From Meghimatium bilineatum (Eukaryota; Mollusca; Gastropoda; Stylommatophora; Philomycidae): 64,000 nt of DNA. The notes under the pieces are model-generated. The model was not told where the DNA came from. It searched no databases and saw nothing but the letters and a program-made list of their open reading frames with translations. The DNA lies in NCBI GenBank assembly GCA_034231615.1, contig CM067304.1, positions 17,473,944 to 17,537,943 of the forward strand, written 5' to 3'. Shown in pieces: positions 33,656 through 42,558 of this stretch; the first letter of the stretch is position 1; each line of letters begins with the position of its first letter. Position numbers and translations under genes: made by a program.

Positions 33656-34310
33656 TCATCACCATGATTATCAACATCGTCATCCTCGCCTCTACCATCA
33701 TCAGAATTTACACATATCACATAACAACCACAATTCATCACTCAATACTTCCAACAAATCAATTGCGCATATTATTCCCTGCTCAGTGAACCAGATCTGC
33801 CACTTAATTTTAAGCACATTTAAAGCACACTATAACTTCAAATTTGAAACGTGGATGCTGTGATCGAACAAATAATCATCAATGAAACAATAGAACAATT
33901 ACAGTCTCAACAGATCAATCATTGTTAAGGACATTTTAATGCCAGTAATGTCAACACCTGTGCCAACCTTCCACCAACCAGATAACATTTACAGATTCAT
34001 CTGGAGAGAAACAAACTATAATGTCAGAGAAATCCTTAGAAACCAGTCACCATGACATTCGGAGTGTGGTCATGGTTAGGGCTTTGTTGGGTTAGATGAC
34101 CATTAACCAGCACTCATTGCTTGGTGAGCAAGTTCTAGTTTATTTGTGTTTCATTCACTATCCTTACGGTTTTGTGTTTCTTTTTATTGATGAAGGTCAT
34201 CTGTCCGTAACGTAGAATTTGTCAATGTTAATATTATTTTAATTTATTATACATTACACTTATTTATTTCTTATGAATATTTTATCCTTATAACAAATAT
34301 TACGGGTGTG
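33656..34310. other. No recognised feature
   Basis: A degenerate motif at 34186-34212 (TTGATGAAGGTCATCTGTCC then GTAACGTAG) may be another remnant of the hammerhead-like repeat. Nothing else was recognised. Confidence 0.4.
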
Positions 34311-34382
34311 TCGCACGACCACAGAAGATAGGACGTTAGGTCTCACATTCGTGAGATCTAGGGTTCAACTCCTGTAAGGATT
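34311..34382 (+). repeat. tRNA-derived SINE head
   Basis: An A-box-like CACAGAAGATAGGACGTTAGG and a B-box-like GGGTTCAACTCC are spaced as in a tRNA promoter. The arrangement matches the minus-strand head at 12785-12895. It does not fold as a proper tRNA. Confidence 0.5.
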
Positions 34383-34469
34383 GTTTTTTTTTCTGTCGGA
34401 GGATAAATTAACAAAACAAACTCACCCTGTACATGAGGTGACAACAGCAAGAGCATGCGATCTTTATCA

Positions 34470-36580
34470 CACAGTTACAAATATCACATCACGAACTGCG
34501 TATCAAAGTTTAAGATAAAACTCAAAGATGTTAGCCAAAACAGCAAAATGACTCTGTATGATGCATTCAAAATACCAGAAGAATATAACATAGAGATCAA
34601 AAACAGATTTTCTGCCCTAATGGAAGAGCAAGAAAACATGACAACAAAAGATTTAGCAAATAAAACAAGAGATATATTTATCAAAAGTGTCCAAAAACAT
34701 ATTCTCAAAAGAATATTTTTTAAAAAGCAAGCATAGATTTCAGATATATAAACATGAAGATGATGGAATACATATGAAATCTAAGTCAAGGAAAGACGCA
34801 GAAAGTAAGACAATATATAGAGAACTCACAATAAAAATTAAAAAAAACAAAACAAATTAGACGGGATAAACAACAATAAATAATGTTCTCTACTGCAAGA
34901 ACTATACAGAACAAAGTTTTCAGACTATCATTACGAAGAATCATAACACATAACAAAGGTAATACTTTAACGGAGACATAGGACATTCTCTATATATGGA
35001 AATAGTACCATGAAGAAATGTACATATAAACTACACATATGAATACAGAAAACATCAACATATTTAGAAACAAAGATCAAGAACTAGAATCAATACAGGA
35101 GGACAGAAACTCAATACACAATTTAAAAAAAAAGCAATCCCTCAGGATGCGACAAAAGAAAGGATGCACCAGTCGGAGAAGAAAGTGTTCTTATATACCA
35201 TTGCATACGTAGCAAGATCTGGAAAACTAGTATATGACCAAAGGACTGGAAAAGATCAGTTTATATCCTTTTACCAATAAAAGGCAACCTGCAATTATGC
35301 ATTAGCAACAGCAATATCGTTTTGATTAGTCAAAATAGTAAAATACTATTACGTATCACAATGAAGAGAATACAAAATAAGATATAAACAGAAGTTCATG
35401 AGGCACAGGCAGGATTTAGATCCGGTAAAGGCACCAGAGATCATATCTTCTACATGAGAATCATTATAGAAAAATACAGGGAATTCAACGTAGACCTACT
35501 TGCACGTTTCATCGACTACACCAAGGCGTTTGATTGTGTGCATCACCAATTATGGGAAATTATGGTTGACTTGAGATTCCCAAAACATCTCAATATTTAA
35601 TCGCAATGCTGTACCACGAACAGAAGGCAGAAGTAAAAGTGGACGTAACAATATCCGAATGGTTTAATGTACAGAAAGGAGTTAGACAAGGATGCACACT
35701 ATCACTGTACCTGTTCAACATCTACGCTGAAAATATAATGAGAAATGTAAAAGACGACATGACATATGCTGACTTCCAATCTCTTACCATCGGCGGTCAG
35801 CAGATCCCAGAAATCAAATATGCTGACGACGCAATTCTCTTAACAATAAACGGAGATGGTATGAAGCAAATGTTACTATGAACAAATAATACAGTGGAGC
35901 CAAAAATCTGTTCTTAAATATGAAGAAAACAACAAAAAATATGACAACGGATAAAGTGAAAGAGCAACCAAAGGTAATAATTGGCAATTTCGAACTTGAG
36001 GACGTAACAAATTTTCAGCATTTGGGCACAAACATAAATAGCTCAGGAGATTGCGCTGTAGAAATAAAGAGAAGAATTTCAATTGTAACATTGAAACTTG
36101 CCCAAATGAAAAATATCTTTGGCAAGTACCAGCAGCATAGCCAAACTATGTATCATCAGAACAAGCGTATTTTCAGTTGCATTATACGGCTGTGAGGCTT
36201 GGACATTAAATAAAACAGTAGCACAGAGAATCCCTGCTTTCGAAATGAGATGCTAGAGAAAGAATTTTACGTATATCATGGACAGCTAAAAAGACAAATC
36301 AACAAATGTTAGGATCAACAAATGTCGAAGAGTGCTGGCTGCTTAACAATATCCTAACAAGAAAGTTGAGTTCTTTTGGTTATATAAAGAGCCATAACAG
36401 CATGGACAGATTAAGAGCTGAAGACAAAGTTAACGGCAGCAGGAGAACAGGGCGTAAACGAAAACGATGTGCAGTGATATACCAGATTGCTTAAACATGT
36501 CTCTAGCTGTGACAGTTCAATCAGACCAGAAACTCGGAGTGTTCAGAGTCCATAAGGAAGATCACACATTATTATTAGTT
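34470..36580 (+). pseudogene. LINE group 3, 2.1-kb degenerate RT pseudogene
   Basis: This is the longest group 3 copy. The 5' part (34480-34735) encodes a pre-RT helical region (KIPEEYNIEIKNRFSALMEE). Decayed RT blocks follow: AGFRSGKGT-type remnants near 35410, VRQGCTLSLYLFNIYAENIM (35680-35740) and IKYADDAILL (35815-35845), the catalytic YADD box. The C-terminal part has YGCEAWTLNKTVAQRIPAFE and EECWLLNNILTRKLSSFGYI. Numerous stops and frameshifts make it inactive. It ends near an (ATT)n tail at about 36573. Confidence 0.85.
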
Positions 36581-36601
36581 CTGGGTAGAATATGTCACAT
36601 A

Positions 36602-36684
36602 ACGATGGTAATCCAGAGAATTTAAATGCACTGTGTCGCCGTTTTATTTGCGCTAATGACCTGATGTATCCGTCTTCGGCGGAA
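36602..36684 (-). mobile_element. SINE-B, 5' fragment
   Basis: Minus-strand TCCGCCGAAGACGGATACAT, AAATAAAACGGCGACACAGT and a decayed CTGGATTACC block. The 3' half is absent. Confidence 0.8.
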
Positions 36685-36759
36685 GGAAAGGATTCCTTAC
36701 AAGGAAACCGAAACTCATTACTTTTACTCTACATGTAGTAGAAACCCAACCTGATCACA

Positions 36760-36895
36760 GAAATGCATTGTACACTACTGATAGTTGGAGCCATATGGGT
36801 ACAAATATAACTCTGGAGAGACTAGCTCATTGTACACTACTGATAGTTTGAGCCATATGGGTACAAATACAACTCTGGAGAGACAAGCTCATTGC
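36760..36895. repeat. About 62-bp tandem duplication
   Basis: Two copies contain CATTGTACACTACTGATAGT and CATATGGGTACAAATA-type blocks with only a few differences. Confidence 0.9.
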
Positions 36896-37071
36896 ATAAA
36901 TAAAAATCATAATGCATCATACGGCATTTGAATCAGGTGCTCAGATGGCGCCTACTCGACTAGCAACGAATTAACACGTGTATCTTCGACCACACCACAT
37001 CACCCCCTCCCTCCAATAATAAAATAAAATAAAATATATTATAGAATTATAGAAATTATAAAATAAAATAT

Positions 37072-37528
37072 AGAATCAAAGATTCGGTGTGACTGAACGA
37101 AGCGGGTGTAGAATCAAAGATTCGGTGTGACTGAACGAAGCGGGTATAGAATCAAAGATTCGATGTGATTGAACGAAGCGGGTATAGAATCAAAGATTCG
37201 ATGTGATTGAACGAAGCGGGTATAGAATCAAAGATTCGGTGTGACTGAACGAAGCGGGTATAGAATCAAAGATTCGGTGTGACTGAACGAAGCGGGTGTA
37301 GAATCAAAGATTCGATGTGATTGAATGAAGCGGGTATATAATCAAAGATTCGATGTGATTGAACGAAGCGGGTATAGAATCAAAGACTCGGTGTGACTGA
37401 ACGAAGCGGGTATAGAATCAAAGATTCGGTGTGACTGAACGAGGCGGGTATAGAATCAAAGATTCGATGTGATTGAATGAAGCGGGTATATAATCAAAGA
37501 TTCGGTGTGACTGAACGAAGCGGGTATC
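37072..37528. repeat. 38-bp minisatellite, 12 copies
   Basis: Units contain ATAGAATCAAAGATTCGGTG and TGACTGAACGAAGCGGG. AGAATCAAAGATTC holds an internal palindrome (GAATC...GATTC). Two variants (TTCGGTGTGAC and TTCGATGTGAT) are interspersed. Confidence 0.95.
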
Positions 37529-37559
37529 AAATCTAGAACAACAGAGAAAAAAGTATTAG

Positions 37560-37807
37560 GAAAAATTGAAGCGATGTAGAAGTCTCCTTCTACTGTGTCC
37601 TTCATTTATCTCTTCTTTGTCCTCCTACCTCATTTCATATCTTCACTTTGTCCTACAATATCATCAATCTCCTCATTTTGTCCTCCTACCATTTGCTATC
37701 CTCACATTGCTATTCCTACATCATCTATCTCTCCTCTTTTTGTCCTCCGAACTCATTTTCTCTCCAATCATTGTCCTCATATCTCACTTGCTCTCCTAAC
37801 ATTGTCT
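37560..37807. repeat. Pyrimidine-rich imperfect repeat
   Basis: TTTGTCCTCCTACC-type units recur irregularly. The tract resumes after the hAT-like element at 38233-38290, so that element landed inside it. Confidence 0.7.
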
Positions 37808-37815
37808 TTCTAGCC

Positions 37816-38224
37816 CAGGGGTCCGGAACCTTTTTGTCTGAGAGAGCCATGGACACCACATTTTTTGAAAAGTAATTCCGTGAGATCCATACATTAGGCC
37901 TATGTTTAAAACTAAACATTCAGGTACGTGTGTGCATTTTGTGTAATTTCAACACTAAAAGTACAATAATTAAGCCTATGCCTCTGAATTCTTTTTAATA
38001 ACATTGTTATGCTGTTGCTAATCAATATTGTGTATTTTTTACCATTGATGCGACTTCTGATTCTGAGCTGCAGTAGACTTTAGCTCATTTGTAGAATGAA
38101 ATATTGATATGCAATTAATATGTAGATCACAGGAGTCTAAAGAAACATTTTTTTATAATCGAACATTTGTCTGCGAGCCAGATAGAACCACATCTGCTCA
38201 CGAGCCATGGATTCCCGACCCCTG
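37816..38224. mobile_element. hAT-like non-autonomous element, perfect 8-bp TSD
   Basis: The 409-bp element starts CAGGGGTCCGGAACCTTTTT and ends ATTCCCGACCCCTG, giving inverted ends CAGGGGTC(C/G)GGAA. TTCTAGCC is repeated at 37808-37815 and 38225-38232. Eight-bp TSDs and CAGGG ends are diagnostic of hAT. GAGAGCCATGGA and GAGCCATGGATT sub-terminal repeats are also inverted or shared. There is no transposase frame. Confidence 0.92.
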
Positions 38225-38384
38225 TTCTAGCCTATTGTCTCTCCTCACCATGTCCTATAGCTTCACTCCCTCACTGCGTCTTTCCATTCTACTAGAGAGA
38301 GAGCAAACTCTCAATGTGTTCTCTAAGCTACTCACTCAACAACTCGACACATCTGTTTTTCTACATAGCCATCTATATATCCAC

Positions 38385-38436
38385 TCATCCATCTGCCTAT
38401 CTATATATCCATCCATCTATCTATGTATCTATTCAA
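38385..38436. repeat. (ATCT/ATCC)n microsatellite, left part
   Basis: TATCTATATATCCATCC-type DNA that continues at 38961-39215 beyond the inserted LINE. Confidence 0.85.
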
Positions 38437-38952
38437 GTTAGTTAATTAGTTAGTTAGTTAGTCGTCGGATCATCATCACTGCAAACTGGACACGTCCATA
38501 GTTGCTCCGATCTCTCCTTGAGTGTATCTGCCATTACACTTCTGCTGACAGTACCGGTCCTCTGCTGGTTGACCATAATTCTTCTGCGCCCTCCAAAATG
38601 TTCACTTCTAGCAACACAGCATTTCAATCCCTGATCTTTAATCCTGGCCATTGAAAAGGAATCATCATCCACATTAGTCTCACTCTCACGTGTTATATCA
38701 CTTAAAGAATTCCAAACGTCATCGCGATCCATTGCCCCATCGCCCTGTGTCACAATCGCGCATGATGCCAGTTGATCCAGCTCTTTCATTGCTTCGAAAG
38801 CACACATGTCCCGGCACGAAAATAAATGTAACCACTTTCAGCCTCGCCTTTCTCAAGGCCTCAATCCACTGTTCACGAACGAAACCCACTTGTACCTTCT
38901 TAATCATACTCATAGAGTCACTCAGGATGCAGACATGCGTTAGCCACTCAAT
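38437..38952 (-). mobile_element. RNase H-type LINE (RNH-2), 3' fragment, 9-bp TSD
   Basis: The minus strand encodes the second half of an RNase H-like domain: WLTHVCILSDSMSMIKKVQV, then FIFVPGHVCFRSNERA, a one-base frameshift, and LASCAIVTQGDGAMDRDDVW. VARSEHFGGRRRIMVNQQRT and a Cys-pair end (LWTCPVCSDDDP) follow. The H and NERA...L positions match an RNase H active-site tail. It ends in (CTAA)n (38437-38460 on the plus strand as TTAG). TCTATTCAA flanks it at 38428-38436 and 38953-38961, inside an ATCT microsatellite. It differs from the J1/J2 LINEs. Confidence 0.82.
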
Positions 38953-38960
38953 TCTATTCA

Positions 38961-39215
38961 AATACCCCTCTATCTATTATATATCTATCTATCTATCTAT
39001 CCATATATCCATGCATTTATCCACATATTCATCTCTCTATCGACACATTCATATATATATATTATATATATCCACACATACCTTAGTCTATTCAGGTATC
39101 CCTATATATACCCACACATCCCACTATCCACATATCCATCTGTATATCCACACATCCCTCTATAAATATATCCATACATCCCTCTATAAATATATCCACA
39201 CATCCGTCTCTATCC
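38961..39215. repeat. (ATCT/ATCC)n microsatellite, right part
   Basis: CTATCTATCTATCC and CCACACATCCCTCTATAAAT-type imperfect repeats. Confidence 0.85.
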
Positions 39216-39482
39216 ACTATCGTTATTTTCTCACTCTAGATCCACCTAATCTGTACACTAGACGCCTCACTAATCACCCATGATCTCCACACGTGCCTTT
39301 CTACGACAACGGGCAACTAATTCCCTTCCTGCATTCATCTTTCCATCCTACTCTCTATTAGCTTAATCAGGACACCGCTTCCTATATTCACATCTTATTA
39401 GCAAAATGTAACCTACTACTGTCGTCAGACATCCATAGACTTTCTTTCATTTTTACATCTTCTGACCTCCTGCCTTGAGTAT

Positions 39483-39530
39483 ACACTACGCATGGTCATA
39501 TATATATATATATATGACCATGCGTAGTGT
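39483..39530. other. 48-bp perfect palindrome
   Basis: ACACTACGCATGGTCATATA is followed by TA repeats and then its exact reverse complement, with no spacer. It can form a 24-bp cruciform or hairpin. Confidence 0.9.
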
Positions 39531-39559
39531 GTATACATATATAATAAAAAGTAAAGTAA

Positions 39560-39909
<350 letters not shown>

Positions 39910-40083
39910 AAAGACATGCTAAGACGTCACAAAAGAAGTCGGTTATCCCCACACTTTGCTGATATTTCCAATCCTTGAACCAAATTTTACGAGTATGTCT
40001 AGAAAATATATGAGACTTATGAGTTCTAAGTTCTTCTCCAGAATATATATAAGTGAGGATTTCACACACACGCACACACACTT

Positions 40084-40467
40084 CATCATCATCATCAGGT
40101 GCAATGCCGGGTGGCGTAGGCTGTCATGGCTCTCCACAGCTCTCTGTCCACAGTATTATGTATCAAAGTCGTTGTTGTTTCCTTGCCGTGCCAGGTTGTC
40201 AAACTGTCTAATATTTTCTCACGTTGTCGCCCTCTGGCTCTGGTGCCTTCAATCTTGCCTGTTGTGATTATGTTCTCTAAACCTGCCTGTCTCATGAAGT
40301 TGCCAAATAAATAATGTTTGCCTTTTTCTTATATTGTTGATTAAGGTTCGTTTCGCATTTAACTCTTTCAACACCTCTACATTAGTTTTTCTGGCAGTCC
40401 ATGGTATTCTCAGCATTCTTCTGTAAATCCACATCTCTGTTGCCTCCAATCTCCCACTTTCCAGTAT
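40084..40467 (-). mobile_element. LINE group 1, 3' fragment, perfect 11-bp TSD
   Basis: The minus strand encodes LESGRLEATEMWIYRRMLRI and PWTARKTNVEVLKELNAKRT, a frameshift, MRQAGLENIITTGKIEGTRA and TTLIHNTVDRELWRAMTA. It ends TGATGATGATGATG. CACACACACTT is repeated at 40073-40083 and 40468-40478. It lacks the stop seen in the copy at 4642-5073. Confidence 0.92.
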
Positions 40468-40475
40468 CACACACA

Positions 40476-40522
40476 CTTACTTTTCTTGAAGTCTTACTTT
40501 TCTTAAAGTGTTACTTTTCTTA
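40476..40522. repeat. Short TTACTTTTCTTRAAG tandem repeat
   Basis: Three imperfect copies of about 16-18 bp lie between two LINE insertions. Confidence 0.7.
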
Positions 40523-41051
40523 AGTTAAAAAGAGAATAGGAATGGCTAAAAGTACCTTCAATAACATAAGGAAAATATTAACATCTAAACAAATTACAAA
40601 CAAGTTAAAAATGAGAATTATAAAATGCTACTTCTATTCTAAATGTATGGCTCAGAAACATGGACACTAAATAAACAATTAAAAGACATAATTGATGCCC
40701 TTGAGATGTGGGTATATAGAAGAATAGGGAGAACATCATGGAAAGAGAAGAAAACAAATAAAGAGATATTAAAAACCCTTAATATGAAGAAAGAACTACT
40801 AAGAGAAATAAAGATCAGACAAAATATTTTGGACACATTAAAAGACATGACACCTTATTGAAGACCTTACTTGAGGGTAAAGTCAAAGGGAGGCGATCAA
40901 GAGGTAGGCATAGATACAAGTGGGAGAGTAACATCCCACAAAGGACAGGTTACAGTCTAGCAGAATGCTCCCCCAAGACAAATAGACAGGGGATGCTGGA
41001 GATCCGTTGCAGCCAACCTTCGTTGCGGAGACGGCACTTGTTGATGATGAT
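40523..41051 (+). mobile_element. LINE group 2, 3' fragment, 13-bp imperfect TSD
   Basis: The translation contains KSTFNNIRKILTSKQITNKL, then YGSETWTLNKQLKDIIDALE, MWVYRRIGRTSWKEKKTNKE, IKIRQN and (after a frameshift) LLEGKVKGRRSRGRHRYKWE. It ends TTGATGATGATG. GTTACTTTTCTTA (40510-40522) and GTTACTTGTCTTA (41052-41064) flank it. It lies head-to-head with the group 1 LINE. Confidence 0.88.
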
Positions 41052-41075
41052 GTTACTTGTCTTAGATAATCTGAA

Positions 41076-41356
41076 CGCCCTTGTGTTGCCGAGGCCCGAA
41101 AGGGGAGCAAAGAATAGCAACACTGTTTACCTTCCACGCATGTCGTAAAAGGCGACTAAGAAGGTTATGGCAATGAGTTGGCTGTCCCATCCCATATAGG
41201 GTCAGTGACCCAAAGCCATGCTGAAGTCGGATATGTCAGGATGAAAGGCGCAGATATCACAGCAATGCTGTAAACCATGACACAACGCATTCCGTTCTCC
41301 GGACTACATCCTGCTAATCTGCAGGAGTTTGAGAACGAACGCAGAAGAAGAAGAAA
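41076..41356 (+). mobile_element. SINE-A, complete, perfect 10-bp TSD
   Basis: It runs from CGCCCTTGTGTTGCCGAGGC to (GAA)n. ATAATCTGAA is repeated at 41066-41075 and 41357-41366. Length 281 bp. Confidence 0.93.
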
Positions 41357-41366
41357 ATAATCTGAA

Positions 41367-42027
41367 TTTACCGTACTTTCCATTGACTGGCACCACAAAG
41401 TAAACGTAGATCGATCAAATCAATCAATCATCCAAGATGAGTGACGATATGTGAGATCAGGAGACACGACTATTCTCGAAAAAGACTTTAACAATTACTG
41501 TAATGACAATCCCGGTTTGTTGTCAACCGACTGTTTTTGAGGAGCCCGTCCATTTGTGTCTAGATGTCCTTACACAAAACACTATTTATTACTGATATTA
41601 TTGTTGCATTGTTTATCTGGTAAATTATTGAGCATCGCCATGTCATATTGGTTCGCTAGTACACAGAGATTAAGATGGTTCGATGTTGATAGTTCAAATT
41701 TGCTATAGCCAGGTATCGGTAAAATATAGCCAAAAGTAGCCCAACTCCTAACTTTTAATTTATATATTCTAACATTGGCCAAAAATGCAAAATTTACCAA
41801 AATTTGTGCAAAAATGCAAAATAAAAAGTGACATTTAAAAATGACAATTGTGAAATTTGACTATCTGTCTTTCTTTTCTTCTGTTCTCTTTATACCCATT
41901 TGTGCCTTGTAGCATCAGGGGTAGAACAATTCCCTGAACACAGTTTTTTTGTATGCTTCATATATGTTTGTTTTCGCTGACCCTTTCTTTCTGTAATCCA
42001 TATTTTTCATGTTCTGCCCCTCGATTT
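41367..42027. other. No recognised feature
   Basis: No exon, RNA gene or repeat family was recognised. Confidence 0.4.
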
Positions 42028-42038
42028 GTATCCATCGT

Positions 42039-42320
42039 CGCCCGTGTGTTGCTGGGCCCGAAATGGCAGAAAAGAATAGGAACACTGTTTACCTTCCATG
42101 CATGTCGTAAAAGGCGAATAAGAAGGTTATAGGATGGAGTTGCATGTTCCATCCCATATAGGGTCAGTGACCCAAAGCCATGCTGAAGTCGGATGTGTCA
42201 GACCGAAAGGCGCAAATATCGCAGCAATTCTGTAAACCATGACACAACGCATTCCGTTCTCCGGACTACATCCTGCTGATCTGCAGGAGTTTGAGAACGA
42301 ACGCAGAAGAATAAGAAGAA
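42039..42320 (+). mobile_element. SINE-A, complete, perfect 11-bp TSD
   Basis: It runs from CGCCCGTGTGTTGCTGGGCC to the GAACGCAGAAGAATAAGAAG end. GTATCCATCGT is repeated at 42028-42038 and 42321-42331. Length 282 bp. Confidence 0.93.
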
Positions 42321-42418
42321 GTATCCATCGTGTCTGTATAGCACTGTTTAGTTGAGTGCTTTAATGATTTTCAAATGGCATGTGGGATTTCTTTTCTGAA
42401 TATAATAGATGCACGTTT

Positions 42419-42558
42419 TAATCATTCTGAGGCTCTGAAACAACATTGTGACTGATTTAATCATTCTGAGGCTATGAAACAACATTGTGACTGATTTAAT
42501 CATTCTGAGGCTATGAAACAACATTGTGACTGATTTAATCATTCTGAGACTCTGAAAC
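42419..42558. repeat. 39-bp satellite, left remnant
   Basis: Nearly four units of the array (AACAACATTGTGACTGATTT then AATCATTCTGAGGCT) that continues at 45124. The J1 LINE splits the array. Confidence 0.95.

Noticed and set aside
38719-38961. Separate small gene with an RNase H-like segment
   Set aside because: It is the upstream frame of the frameshifted RNH-2 LINE fragment, with TSD and a CTAA tail.
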